Shown here in pieces: positions 22,001-37,000 of a DNA stretch of 64,000 nt. Source of the stretch: Trogon surrucura. Taxonomy: Eukaryota > Chordata > Aves > Trogoniformes > Trogonidae. The translations under genes were made by a program, and so were the position numbers. A model generated the notes under the pieces. That model was not told where the DNA came from, ran no database searches, and saw only the letters and a list, made by a program, of their open reading frames with translations. The stretch is from NCBI GenBank assembly GCA_020746105.1, contig CM036628.1, positions 7,140,001-7,204,000 of the forward strand. The letters run 5' to 3'. How positions within the stretch are numbered: position 1 is the stretch's first letter; every line of letters starts with the position of its first letter.

Positions 22001-25000
22001 TGGGAAGTGAGATTTACTCATGATTTTGGATTTCTGCCAGGCACTGCGGGATGGAAACAAACTAGCACAGATGGAAGAGGCTCCACTTTTTCCTGGAGAA
22101 TCAATCAAAGTGATTGGTAAGCGTACCGTTGAGTACCACGCTGAATACTGTTAAATTACTAGTTTATTTATTTTAAAATAGAGTATTATTTCCTTTTGAC
22201 TTTCGTTACTTCAATGTTGCTTCAGCTGGGTTTCTTTCCCTTTTAAATCCAATTGTAAGAAAGAGAAGTCAGTTCCTGAAGATTACTTCATCCATATAGA
22301 TAATGGTTTTTGAGGGTTAATTTTTTCCATATAGGTGCATGGGTTATATTTCTACTTGGGGACACCAAGGATACTTCATAGATTCAAAATGGTGTTAGCA
22401 AGGAAGATGAAGATATGCAAAACTTAGCTTCCACTTCCTAATGAGATCTATTTCACTTTGTCTCTGCGTTCGCAGTACAGCGCTTGGCTAGAAAAGAACA
22501 CTAGCTCTTTCAAATAAAAGTGAAAATGAAGATACAGGTATATAACTGAGTTACTTGGAGGTCAGTTGTGTACACACCAGTAGTTGCCTGTTTGGATGCT
22601 CTGTCTTGGAGGTGAGAGCAGATGCTTTACCCCTCAGGGCAGGGACCAGAGCTGCCTGGAGCTGAAAATCCCCTCAGGGTGCTGTGTTACCTGCCTGAAG
22701 CCCCTGGGAGCTGAGCCCAGCCCCAGCTGCTCGGTAGTTGCTGAGCAGCAGCGGACCTGAGGAATTTGGTTGTTTTAGTTGTTGAGATAAAGGCAGCTCT
22801 TTCAGTCCTGGCTGCGTCTGAAGAGTGGGCTTTGCTGTAGAAGTCAAGCGCCAAAATCTCACAGAACTGCAAAAACGGTGCTACTTGTAAATGGAAATAG
22901 GTTTTATTTTATTTTTTACATAATGTCTATATATTAAAGCTTTAATTGGTCTCTTTTCCAGCTAAAGATGTTATGTATATCTGTCCATTTATGGGAGCAG
23001 TCAGTGGTACACTAACAGTGACGGACTTCAGAATGTATATCAAGAGTGTGGAAAGGGTAAGACTTCACTGTCTATCTGCATCCTGGTTCAGGTGGGAGTG
23101 TTACCGAGGTAGATTTCAGAAAGGTACAGATTTGCTCTAAGTGAAGTATGATGTTCCACAGTAGTCCATTAAACAGGAATTGTAGTTGACTTTAGTGAAA
23201 CATGCATGAATAATATTTGTTTGTGTTCTTCCTAATGTAACAAAATTAATTTGTTTTACCTGCAAATTTCAGGATCCGCCTTTTGTTGTTGATGTTCCTC
23301 TTGGAGTCATAAGTAGAGTTGAAAAAATTGGAGTACAGAGCCACGGGGACAACTCATGTGGTATAGAAATAGTTTGCAAGGTATGGCGTAGTAGAGATTT
23401 ATTCATATTAAAGTTATTTTCATGTAATTTTTCTCTAAGAGGAATCTGCACATGCTGGTTTTTCTGTCCGATCGGTTCCCTGTATTTGAACGCTACTTCA
23501 TTTAGATAATAAATTTCAATTCCTCTTGAGATACTCGCAGTCTTAAACACTTCTGCCTTTTGTCTCAGGAGTGAATTCAAAGGAAAAGTGGCTATTTTTA
23601 TATCTGATAATTCTAAGAATGATCCTGTTCGTCAGGTACGAACACTTACAGAACTCTGTTCTAATGTGGGTTAGATGAGGTCAGTGACTTAGTGCCTTCC
23701 TTCAATCAAATGTCTTACAATCGCTTTTCTTTTATTAATTTATGGTAGAGTAAAAGAGTGTAACTTATTTTTGACAGGATATGAGAAATTTGCGGCTGGC
23801 CTATAAACAGGAAGAGCAGAACAGATTGGAGATTTTTGAAAACCTTGTAACACGCGCGTTTCCTGTTTCTAATGGGCTGGTAAGTCCTAAGATGTAGATG
23901 AGGCTGTCATGGGCTCGTCTTTTTTTGGAAACCGTAGGTGGGGAGATACACAGGCTGTGTAACAAACATTAAAATGTCGATTTGTAAAATCTGTTACAGA
24001 GCCAGGCACGCTACACGGTTTCCTTTTCGCATTAATTCTTCAAATACTGTGCTATGTTCTGCTGTAGGTGAAGTGAAATTGTATGTAACCCTTGAGATTC
24101 GCCGAATGTTGCTGATTAAAAATATGTATATCTTGACTATTTTCTGCAGCAGATAATTCAGTCTAGAAGTTCTAGGTAAAATGACAAATAGGTGCAGTTA
24201 GTCTTGTTATTAGTTAGATGCAGAATGCTGTTTCGTTTGCTTGTGTGAGTAAAGAACTGGTTGGGAGGTAGGACACCGATTTCCTAACCCTGGCTTTGCC
24301 GTTGATGTGTTGTATGATCACAGGCAAGTAAGTTCAGCTCTCTCTGACCGTTTCCTGTCTTGGTTTTGTTAATTAGATAGCATGGACTTGAAGGAGGAAA
24401 CTGTTTTTCATTTTCTTTCTAGCACAGCGTTGTCCGATATGGACTGAAGATTCCTTGTCTGCTGTTAGAGGGTTTTAGAAATATTTGTTAGAAGGTTCAC
24501 TGGTTTGGAGTTTATTGTGCGTACAGCCCGCCAGACAGTAACATATGCCTCTGCTTTGTTGTCTTTAGCCTCTTTTTGCATTCAGCTATAAAGAAAAGTT
24601 TGCTGTTAATGGCTGGAAAGTGTATGATCCAATGGCAGAATATAAGAGGCAGGTAAGGTGTATAAGTACTCGGTGCATTATTTTTTGCTCCATCCCCCCC
24701 AAAGCGCCTTAAACAAGAAGAAAGTACTAAAGAAAACTCAAGATTTTCAGCTCTAGCTGTATACAGAGACTGTCTAGATCTCATGTTTAGATAGTAAAAT
24801 GCAAGTGGCCTGTCTTCAAGAGTATTGAGCACCTGCTGGAGATAAAAGGTGCTGAGTACTTGAGCAAATTGATTTATTTTAACATGCATTCCTAAATCCA
24901 CATTTTCCAAGTGTTGTTTCTATAAAATACAGGCTTTATAAAATTTTGGTTTTAAATAAGCAGCATTAAACAGAAGAGTAACTGTAGTTTGTCATTGTAA

Positions 25001-28000
25001 ATCTACAGTTTCCTGGTTGGAAAAGTATTTTTATTTCACTATATGATTGCTTTTTACCTGAGCGTGCAGTCAGTTCAAATAGTTACCTTGCATATCAGTT
25101 TTAAAGACAGTAAATAGGAAAGTGTTTTAGGAAGACCTGAAGTTTATAACTTACTGAGAAGAAAAATGTGGGCGCGCTTTCTTTTTTTAAAAAATACTCA
25201 GATATGCAAAGGTCTAACGTGAAAAATACAAACATATTTTGCTTTCTTACAGGGCTTGCCCAATGAGAGTTGGAAAATATCCAAAGTTAACAGCACCTAT
25301 GAGCTTTGCGATACGTATCCTGCTGTTCTTGTTGTGCCAACCAGCGTAAAGGATGATGACCTCTCAAAAGTGGCAGCGTTTAGAGCAAAAGGCAGAGTTC
25401 CAGTAAGTGAAACTTTTACAAGGAGATACAAGTGCTCTACAAATCTGTAGCCTGTAAGATCATCAGAGTTCTTTTAGGCTTTTTTTTTGTTTTGTTTTTT
25501 CAAGTAACAGTGGGCAGTTCCTTCCTGAAAGGAAGGGGGGTAGAGAAGGAAGAATTAGGCTTGATGAGTTTAGAACTGAAGAGAGCAACTCAAATGTGAG
25601 TTTAATTGCTTGGCTGTTGTGCCATGTAATACGTTTTTATTTGGAGTTAAGGCTTCCAAGCCACAGTGGTATCTGATGCTAATTCACGTATTAGCTTGTG
25701 TCCCGATTTGGTGCAGAATGTGTTACAGCCATAGCATTTTTCTTGAGAATAGACAAGTTCTGTGGGTCGCGTAAGATCCCCTTTAGATACGTTCGATAGT
25801 GACAGTTCTCATGCTGTAGACCTGCTTAGCAAGGTAGAATGCAGGTCTGTAGACTTCCACATGGAAACAGTTTTTCTTTGTCCATTGTCCATTCTTTTTT
25901 TTTTTTCCTAATTACTAAGGTGCAGTAGCAGGCTTAGTTTTTATTAGAAATGAAAGCCAAAGTGCTTAGAATCACTTTGTATTTTCAGCTCGGATTTGGG
26001 GTGAGCAGTGCTAGTGTGCTGTCGGTATGATTTTCCATCAGCTTGTCCTCAAATTGGTATTTGTTGATTTGCCAGGAAACAACACCAGGTAGGCAGTGCG
26101 ATTGTGGAACCGCACTCTGGCCTGCTCCTTTTATGGTACTATAATAAACTAACCTCGTTTTCTTTTTTTTTCCCCCAGGTGTTATCCTGGATTCACCCTG
26201 AGAGCCAGGCGACAATAACACGATGCAGTCAGCCGTCGGTCGGCCCAAACGATAAACGTTGCAAGGAGGACGAGAAGTATCTGCAGACAATAATGGATGC
26301 CAACGCTCAGTCACACAAACTCATCATCTTCGATGCCAGGCAGAACAGCGTCGCAGACACGAACAAGGTAGGTTGGTATCATAACTGGTGTTAGTAGTTC
26401 TCTCTTTGTTACAAGGCTGAAGGATGGGTAAGAGAGGAGGGTGAGGAGAACTTAATGTTGAAAAGAGATTAAAAAAGGTCTTTAAAGAGGGCGTGGGAAG
26501 GAAGTTAAGTCGCTTGTAGCGTTTTTGAAAGAGCAAATGGCTGCAAGTTGTGCCAGGGGAGGTTTAGGCTGGATATTAAGAAGTTCTTCACTGAAAGAGT
26601 CGTTGGGCATTGGAACAGGCTGCCCAGGGCAGTGGTGGAATCACCATCCCTGGAGATGTTAAGAAACGTGTTGACCTGGTGCTTAGGGACGTGGTTTAGT
26701 GGTGACCTGGCAGTGCTCAGTTAATGGTTGGACTCGATGATCTCAAAGGTCTCTTCCAGTGAGATTCTGTGAGAAATGGTGCAGTAGAGCCCACCAAAGA
26801 CCAAGGGTTTCAGTAGTAAAAAAAGGGGAAGGTATGTGGATGTATTATCAAATGCAGCCTATTACAATTCAAATTTCTTTCACCCAAAAAACGTGCCTTA
26901 GAGCTTCTTAGAAAAACAAAAGCCAAAAATGTTATTAGTACTAAAATAATCCTTTCTCTCAGGAAATCCTGAAACCTGTCTACGATAAGTCTCTCAGCCC
27001 TACACTGAAGTCCTGTACATGTTCTTTTCTTTGTCTGTTTTTACTTTTTGGATGACAGGCAAAAGGTGGAGGATATGAAAGTGAAAGTGCCTACCCAAAT
27101 GCAGAGCTGGTCTTTCTGGAAATTCATAATATACACGTAATGAGAGAATCTCTGCGTAAACTTAAAGAAATAGTTTATCCTACTATTGATGAGACTCGGT
27201 GGTTATCAAATGTGGACTCCACGCATTGGCTGGAATATATAAGGGTAAAATACTTTTTTTTTTAAAAAAAACCCCATGTTTTTAACTTGAATTTCTGAAA
27301 ATAGTGCTAAAATAACATCTAGATTTAAGCACCTCACTTTGATCAGGATAATCTTGTGAAAAGCTTGATTTTTAAATGGTCACTTAGAATATAGCATTTT
27401 AAGCATTCACTAATAACTTTTTATTTCCAGTTGTATGTGTCGGTAGGTAATGAGTTAATTCCTGATAGCACAGTATCGTATTTAGTGTTGGACAATGTTT
27501 TATTTTCTTGAGAGGGAATGTTTGTGAGCAGTCCAGGGTTATCCCTGCTTTTTGGAAGAATGCCCTGGGAACTTCAGATTATATTTGAACAGCTGCCAAA
27601 AAGGACTGAACTGTAAATTCTGCGGTCTTTCTCATCCTTCCCTCATTCGGTGCAATGTTAGTGTTCGTGTGTTGGGCACCTGCATTTTCGTGGGCTGCAT
27701 TTTCATGTTTATAGTCAGTGCTCTGCTAGGTTATAATCTGCTTGATTATTTACCATAATATTAAAATAAACCACTCTCACACTCAGTTTTACAGTCTGTT
27801 TCACTAACCTCCGAAATGCTTTTAGAATAATTATTTCATGTCCACGTTCACTGCTCTGTCTGTGATGAATATAGATGGCGTGGAATTTGTTTTATTAGTG
27901 ACTGGCTCAAATGTCAGTCGAGCAAAACATGGTTGGGCTTGTTCATTAGTTTTACTTTTCCGTTAGGTTGTGCTTGCTGACTGCTGCGCAAGAACCAGTA

Positions 28001-31000
28001 GAGGGAGCAAACGCTTAAATTAAGCATTGAAGTAATGATCTTTTGGGAACGGTTTAATTTTCTTGTTCTCTTCAGATTGGATGATTTCAAACAGCGTTGG
28101 GGATATGGGTGTCTGGAAACCTTTTCTTATCCGCCTGGCCTTAAATAAAGAGGTCTGTTTTTAAAAGGAGAGTTCGAGCCTTTTGTTGACGTTGTGGGAT
28201 TCCTGGGCTTAGTGTCAGAGGTAGACCTTGATACCACTGTTGCCCAGATGACAGTAGCGTGGCGATTTGATATTTCATTTAAATTATTTTAAAGAGTTAA
28301 CGTACACATAACATTCTTCCTGAATCTGTCCCTTAGGCAACACTTCACGTTATGGAATTGACAGCGCAGACTGCAGCCTGGTTTCTTAAAAGCTGCCCTG
28401 ATGGTGTTAACAGTGTCGATAGTATCTCCCTGTACTTGTGTTCAAGACTTGGTTGCCTTTCCTGTCTATTTGATTTGGCTTGTAACAGCAATTAACAGAT
28501 CCACAGCTTTACTCTTCAGGCAGTGTCTGTCTTCTGGGATGAGACGAGTGCGATTGTAACCCACTTGAATGTGACTCGTTACTGGAAATTCACCACCTTG
28601 ACACTGGGCACCCAGAGCACTCTGAGTATAATCCAGGAGTGTCTAGGGAGGCCCCAGCAATGTTCTGTGTGTGTGAAGACAGTAGTGACTTGGTGCTTTT
28701 TGCACACTCAGGAGGTTTCCTCATGCCCTCCAGGGTATTTTCTGTCTTTCAGGGTAGTTCTTCTTTAGGAGACCTAAGTGAAATTCTGTGTATTCTGCTA
28801 AGTTTTGAAACATCTGGAAAGAATAGTAGTAGTTTGTGGAGGAAGCTGTTTTGTAAAGACTTTTGTCCAAAGTAGAAGAAAATGCTTCACCTACTCCACA
28901 GGTACCAACTGAATTAATAGTAACTGTTTTCTGTCGCCCGTTCTCTGCTTATTGCCCGTATCTGTTCTATCCTTGTATTTTCAGGTGTACTCCTTCAGAG
29001 GCATCTGTCTTCTCTTCAGGACAATTTAGAGCAAGCTGTTACACACTTGTATGCTATATAGATCAGTTTTCTGCTTTTCCTGAAGACCATACTCTTCTAA
29101 TATTTTAACTTTTCCAGTGCAGTAGAGCTTTGCAACTGAAGTAGTTGACAATTAACTAGTTCTGACCACAAGCCCTGTTCTCACATAGAAGCTTTTATAT
29201 TGTTTCCTGATATTTCCGTCCTGGCATCGTTCCATTTTGCCATAAAAGATAAGATCAATGAGAGATATGATCAGTGAAAATTGTCTTTAAAGCTTGGTTC
29301 TTACAGTAGCTTTGAAGACCGGTCTTGTGCACAGCTTCTCCAGTGAGTGCTGGCTTTCCTGCATCCCAGAAGATGTTCTTACGTGCCTGGGAAGGGAAAA
29401 ATGCAAGTGTTTTTGCAAGATTCCATTTTCCGGTACTGGAATGCAGAATAGGAATTTCTCGTGTGGTCCTCTTTTCACATGGTTTTGAGTGCCATGATAG
29501 GTCGTGTCACACAGACGAATGTTCACAAGAGAGAGATCATCCAAGTTTTTAAAAACTGGGGTGAGAGTTTGGTGTTTGGTTGTTTTTCTGTGTGCTTCTG
29601 AGCCCAGGCTATCGACGTTCTGCTCGCGGGTTGAATACAATGTGTGGTTCATGCACCAACAAATCAGCTCTGGTTCCCAGTCAGGGCTTTCTGGTTTTGT
29701 TTGTTTTGATTTGGATTAAGTGGATAGTTTGTCCCTTTCTCTAAACTTAGTAGATGAGAACTGAAAGCCAAGGAAGAAAGAATGATTGATTACTGTGAAC
29801 GTGAGCGTTGAAAACATTGAAACTTCAGCCATTGGAATAGGTTACAGTACTTGTGTGTTTTCATCATGACTCGTGAGTTCAAATTTATTTTAGAGAGAGG
29901 ATTCCCAGGTTCTTTTACTATGTGATACATATAATAATATATATATTAATATATATATACTATATATATATTATAATATATTAGTATACTATACTAGCTA
30001 CTATAATAGAGAGCTGGTAAGAGCTCTCTCCTGGACAACAGAGTGCACACATGTTTTGTGCCTCTACAAGTACACATTCCATCATTTAGAAATCTCTAAT
30101 TTAAAGCAATGTTGTCTAGATGATTATGTAATTAATCTGAAATTTTAATATATATTAACCTTAAGAGTATGAAGTTATAACTATTTCTTTAAATAGAGAT
30201 TTGATTAATATTTCATATGCTTGTTTGTTTGTTTGTTTGTTTTTTGTTTAAGATGCTTCTTGCTGGAGCAGTAAGAATTGCAGATAAAATTGAATCGGGT
30301 AAAACATCCGTAGTGGTACATTGCAGCGATGGTTGGGATCGAACTGCACAGCTCACTGCACTAGCTATGCTTATGCTGGACAGCTATTACAGAACTATCA
30401 AGGGGTTTGAAGTTCTTATAGAGAAAGAATGGATAAGTTTTGGACACCGATTTGCAATGGTAAGACAAAAGATGAAGTGTGCAGCTTGTCACGTTCACGG
30501 CTTTTATTTTGAATAACATTTTCACACAGTACTCTACTGTTTTTTAGTTATTGTCTCTGGCGTCCTTTTAATGGTGTGAGCGTGTCAGAGATTTGTGGCC
30601 TGTTCATTTTTAACTCGAAATCTGTATGCCAGTTATATTATAAAGTAAATATGAACTAAGTGGCTTGACCATAATGGTGAAAAAAAACCCACATGGCTTT
30701 TTATGAGGAAGAGGGATAGTAACACATTGCTTCATCTTTAACAGTCTTATGAATGGAGAAACAAGGAAAACGATTAAGGTGTCTAGAAGGTAAAACTGCT
30801 GGAACCATTACCCTGGTTTAAGGTTGAAGTGTTTAACACTTGGGCTAGTGGGGAATTAGGATATAAGTTGTTATGACATTTTGTGGGCTCTTACTGTAGG
30901 ATGGTTTAGAAGAAATGACATATAGTTATGGCAGGTGGATATGGAATAATCCTTGTTTCAGTACAGTCTTAGGAAATACCTACCAGTTTGAGCCACTGGT

Positions 31001-34000
31001 AGAAATAAATGGCTGTGCAGTGAAAGATGGGGAAACTACTGGCACAGCTTCGTTGACCAAGTGTCTTTCCAGCTCTGCTCAACATGCAAAAGCATGTCCG
31101 TGAGTGAATATTGGGATGTACTTTTAGTAGTTGAAAAACACCGGTTAGTGTTATGGAACTTGTTCACCGTTGGGACGTACGGCAAAGTTACTTGGCTTTG
31201 AAATGTTGGGATGGCCCTGTAAATACACGAGACTGAAAAGTTTGTTTTGACTTTCAGCGCGTAGGACATGGAGATGATGATCATGCTGACGCAGACAGAT
31301 CTCCCATTTTCCTGCAGTTCATCGACTGTGTTTGGCAAATGACAAAGCAGGTAAGAGGCTTAAGAGTATGTTTCTATGAGGTCTCAGTCTTTATCTTGGA
31401 AGCACAGTTCAGGTAGGGGAACACATTGCTTTGCAGAGCAGTAGCGTGTTTCCCTCAAGCTGGTCGTGCCATGGCTGCGCCGTGCACACACAGGGAAACA
31501 TTTTGCTCAAGTGAAGTACAAGTATTGACTAGAAACTAAAATACCAGGAAACTTTTTGTTTAAAACACGCTTTCAAAGGATTCTCTGACTGCATACGTGA
31601 AGGTTATTAATGAGATAAATGATTTGTATTAAATGTTCAGTGGCAGAGTAAATGTTCATATGGATTTATATTATCTTCAAGAAACATCACAAATCCAGGC
31701 TGATCATGAACTGACGGGGGGACAGGGTTCTTCTGTATGTATCTCAAATGTGAAATGCAAGTTAATATTGTCATCATGATGCATGCAGGGCAGCATTTCT
31801 AACTTACAGGGCTACTCTCAGATAAGTTTTTTACTTCCAACCTGCTTTTACGTCTGAATCAGGGGAGATTTTTGAAATTAGTGGTATTTAAGATAGCAAA
31901 ATATTGAAATTCGCCTTTTTCTGAATATATTAAATTATAGAACAGCTTTAGCCTTTGTTTTCGTTATTTGTGCCTCCATGAGCATAAACTTAAGAATTTT
32001 ATGAGCTTTTTATTTTGCTGTTCTTAAATGGGGTTACCAAAATAGTTTGTCCACATGAAGGCTTTATTCCCAAGTAAGTTAAAGTACTTGACTCCTCTCC
32101 CCCCCCCCTTTTTTTTTTATTTCTCTTTGAAACATGACATAGATCTGTACTTTTATGGTAAAAGCTATTACACTGAAGTCTGTATAGTACGTGATTTGTT
32201 TTGAAGAGAGGAGGGTAACAGTCTGGTTCCATGTGATGCTAAGGCTCCCAGTTCTCTTACCTTAGTCTTCTTGTACCTGATACGGTTCTTAAAAACATAT
32301 ATATCATAGCTTCCAAAACTTGTATCCAAAACAGTTGTCTTTGGTGCTTTATGAAAGTTCCCTGCTGTAATACTGGGCCTTTGTCCAGAGTCCCTTGATG
32401 AGTTTCTCTTCCTTTGTATCTGTGCTTCAGCATTAACACACTGGTTAGTATGGCTGGAGAAAATAAATGAAAAATTCTGCCCTTCTCTCAGAGGGGAGCT
32501 AATAACAATAGCAGAGAGAAGCAGTTCTAAACACCTGGTAGAAACAAAAGTCCTCTGGGGAGATCCTTAATTGAGAGCAGCCTCTTCTATTTTTGTGATC
32601 TCCCTTGCTGCCTCCTGTTTCTTCCTATAAACACTTCAGTTCCCTCTAGTTGAAAATAAAAAAAAAAGGACAGGGGGCGGAGGCGAACTTGTGAAACGTT
32701 TTGCCAATACCACATCTGCTCAAAACCTGGACTCAGAAACTGTTCTGAGATTCATGAACAGCAGTGGCATTGAAAAATCATTAAGTTACAGCAGGGGAAA
32801 AAAAAAAATCAAAACGTTGTTCTTGAAGAGTTCTTGCCCCCACTTAGTTTTAGTTATTCAGTTGAGTTTGACACCTAGAGAATGTGCTTTGTGTCAAATT
32901 GTGATTCTCTTGACATGAACTCAGGAAAACCGGGATTCTGTTTTATCCTGGTGTACATCACTTGCACGTACAAGAGTGCTAGTTTCATGCTTTGGAATCC
33001 CTGGTAAACACATGTGAAATGTTCCAACGCTCAAATAACTGTTAACGACTGCGAGAGGGTGTAAGGACTCGGGTTTGGGCATGGACTCTTAAGCAAGCAA
33101 GTTTTCTTTTTCGGGTTCTGAGAATTACATTCTTAAAACAGTCGACTTAATACAGGGAGAGTTTCTCTAACTTCCCACTAAGATCCAAAGTTCCAGATAG
33201 CTTCAGACAATGAAACTTAATCCTTGACAGCTTTATATTTTCCCTTGTTTTTTTATGGTCTTTGTGACATACAGAGTAATAGAGAACTTGAGAGAAGTAT
33301 ATTACTAACATATGGTGAAGTGATTTCTCTCTTCTGAGTAAATTCTGGTGGTTTTGAATGGCAAGTGTCAAACTGGAAAGGCCACCTGTGATCTGGTGAA
33401 ATACTGATGTCCTGTTAAAAATGAAACAAAACGGTAAGATTTGCACGTAGCACTGCAGCTCAAATAGTAGCTTTCTACCTTCCGTGCACGGTACCCACCT
33501 TGGAGGAAAGAATACTGAAACTTGGTAGGAAGTTGCATCCCGTTACTGAATGTGCTCTGTTGCCCGAGATGCATTTCTCACTAGTTTCGGTAGCGTACTC
33601 CGTTACGATGTCTGGTGTTCAGTTCACCTGATTCAGTCCAGTTCCACAGCCATAAGAACAATTCTGCAAAGTGTTTCAACTTTAAATGTTACTGTAGTAC
33701 AGAGCGAGTTCATTGAATAAAAAGGAGATTTATTTTGCATTCTCCCAATCAGAGACCGCTTGGCATCATCAGACTTTTAAACAAGAGAATTCTTCTTTTA
33801 AATACCTCCTTTACAAAAACCCCCAACAACTCCAGCAGCATCAAGTGGGAGATTTTAATGACCCGTGTATTCTCTCACAATTAGTGGATTTGACAAGAAG
33901 TAAATTTTCATTTGGGGAATTTTTCCACCTGAATCTTCAAACAGACGCTAATGGGCTTGGAACTACAGAGGAAAGCATTTTTAGGTCAGTGGTTTTTCAG

Positions 34001-37000
34001 CAGCAGTAACAGAAGCTTTACAATCTTGATACATCATCTCCAACAGTACAACTCTTGTATCCAAAGACAGGGTTTCAATAAAGTGCTATCACTTATTAAT
34101 AAATTAGTTGGAGTGCAACCACTGATGTATGGAATTTTGAATATGCTTCACTGGGTTGGAATAGCAGCCGTGTCGGCATCTCTCTGATTAGTATGGACCC
34201 GTCACAACACAGAACCCTGATGTGACAAGGCTCATTAGGTGCTTTCAGTTAAAGAGAGTCCCTTTGGGGAGAGGCTTTGTCTTCCAAGTTATTTCCCAAT
34301 ATCGTTTTGATCCCTCACAAATTATTTTTGCTCTCTGTGTCTGATTGCTGCTTTGGGCTGGCCGTAGGAGGTCGAAGCCTGAGACCCACGGAACTTTCTC
34401 CTGACTTGGGCTGGCACACCTGCTCCGCCTGAGTTCTGCTCACGCCGTTTGAAAATCTGAGCTGTGTTGTTCACATCATTGCATTGTCCTTGGGTTTTGG
34501 CATGATTTCCTAAAGAGAAGGAAGGGCTGTAAGCGATAACTTCTGAATGTAACTGAAAAAGAGAATTTGGTAATGTGCAGTTCCTCAGTGTTTCATGAAA
34601 ACAAATGGCTGGGCGATTGAAAAGAAAGCAGGGATTTGAGAGAGAAGCCCCAGCTGAGCACGCGGTGCAGTTGAAGGCTGCATGATCCGTGGCAGAGTCA
34701 GAAGGAGAAAGGCTCCCGTTCATTTTGCCGCCGGTGATACTGATAATTTCCTTACTCAGACCAGTCAGCTGAAAGTCGGTTTATCTTAGCTTGAGAAGTC
34801 TTGGGAAGAGAATGTTTTTGTTTTGACTTAAGTCAGTCTTCTTTTAAAAGATCATTGCTTCAAACTTAGATCTTCCTGGGTTCAGTACTAGCACACTCAC
34901 TGTGTGTTGTTCAACTCTACTTTCAACATGAATAAACATTTGCCTTTCATAAATCACAGATGACACTGAAGAGGAATTTCTGGATCAGCTAGTTCATCCG
35001 CAGTCCCACTCGCTGCGGTATTGCTCCTAGCTATACTTGTCGTCTTTTTTTTATTATTATTATTTATTTAAAGTAGTTCTTGAGTCACTCATGCCAAGGT
35101 GTTCAGTATTCTTCAGTGACACGTAACAGAAACCGGTCTACTCTTTTCTTCAGATCTGAAATACTGACTTGAGATTTCTCAATATAGCAGGAAATTCTTC
35201 CTCATGGATCTGTTATTTTGCATTTTAGGCTTCTGTAAAGATTTATTCCTTTAGTGGGAATGAACAAAATATGTTTCATTTGCCCTGAAAATTAGTTTGT
35301 CATTCTCTTTCATGCTAATGAGAGAAATGCTACTTCTTAATTTTTCCTTTAGCCTTCTGATTTTTTTTCTCCTAAATGCTTATCATTCTATCCCTGTGTT
35401 TGAGATCCTTGTCGTACTGAACGCAAAGTTATTTTGACACGTCGAGCAGTCGCCGTATATACTCCTGTCAAAGAAGGACCTTTTCTGTCTGAATAGGTAG
35501 CAATCCATGCAGTTTGTATTATTTTCTTCCTTTATGATTTCTAGAGCGCTACATATTAAGATATATCTTAAACATTTAGAGTGGTTTTATATTTCCAACA
35601 CTTTTTGCTAGAATGTGTCAGGTAACGTCTGCTTATGAATAAAATGCCTAGTGGTGCTCAGTGGAATAACAGTCCTTTCATTTCAGATGGACAGGATTTA
35701 CTTTCCAATGTAAAAGAAAAGGATTTAAAGGCTTATTGTACGTAGCTGATAGTGAAATGGAGAAAAGTCACTTGGGTAGAAAGTAAAAGAAACATTTGAA
35801 ATATACGTTGAGCAAGTTGTACACGCAGTAGTCTTTATTATCCAATTCACCGCGTGTTAGAGTAGGAAATAAAACTTCTAAATGTCGTCTTCAGGTTTTT
35901 TCTTTCTTTTTTTTTGTCCGCTAAAATGGACTATCCTGTAACAAGAGAAAGACGGTTTGGAGTGGATTAGAACAGAACACTGCTAGAGCTCCTGGAAGTG
36001 GATTGCTTTGTGTCACCCCTTTCACACTAGCTAATGTTTCTCTGGCTGTAGTCTAGTATACTTGCATAATCAACGTAAGGTTTGTCTCCAAAGAGTATTT
36101 ATTATGTAGGTAAAATGTATTATTGCAAGGAGAGTTACTGGAATGGTGGAGTTTTCCTGAAAATAATCACTAAATAAGAAAAAAAATCTTATCTGAATCC
36201 TTTGGTTATTTCTTATGTCTGAATTCCTTCCTTTCTGCAGTGCTTAAAGCAAAGTTTAAAATAATTTTGCCAATTGTTTATTTCAGTTTCCTGCAGCCTT
36301 TGAGTTCAACGAGTTATTTTTGATCACTGTTCTGGATCACCTTTACAGTTGTCTCTTTGGGACTTTCTTATGCAACTGTGAAAAAGAGAGATTAAAAGAG
36401 GTAAAGAATTAGTGTAATAAACATTATTAATTTGTTAATTTTATACAAAAATGCTTAGGACACAAGACCTAAGAAATCTGAGCTGTGCTTTTGAATACAT
36501 TGGTTACATGATGTTAAAAGACAATGCAGACATGAAATCTCATTATATGAGAAATATGTTGTGGATGCCCTGCTATGAAATGAGGTGGCACTTACTTTTC
36601 TTCAATTATTATCTGTTCAGGGGTTTGAGGGTTTTAGAAAGTCCTCCTTCTGATATTTCTTGCCAGCATTTTAAAATGTCACTATCAAATTATATTAGCA
36701 TTGCTGTTTTATTTTCAAAGGAACTCCTATAGATGACTTTGCAGGTCAGTTTGGGACATAATTAGGTGGAACTTATGGTTGAAGATTGAAAATCTAAAAT
36801 ACCTAAATGAATGAAGTTAGAGGCTTAATGAAATACTTAGAGCTAGGGAAAAAAAATGGAATTTGTTAGTACTCCAAGTACGCTTTTGCTTGCTTTTGGC
36901 TTTGTTGGTTTTAATACTTTTTTACAGCAAGTAACAATTCTTTGCCGTATTTAGATTTGCAGGTTTTTGGGTTTGCCTCTGCTGGTTCTGTAGGAAGAAA

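Larger units (their letters stand above)
27245..30252 (+). other. MTMR1: MTMR1 intron 10
   Basis: A 3.0-kb intron with no exon-like segment recognised. Its last 330 bp hold an AT-rich simple repeat (29925-30005) and a TTTG repeat that forms the acceptor tract. Confidence 0.6.
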
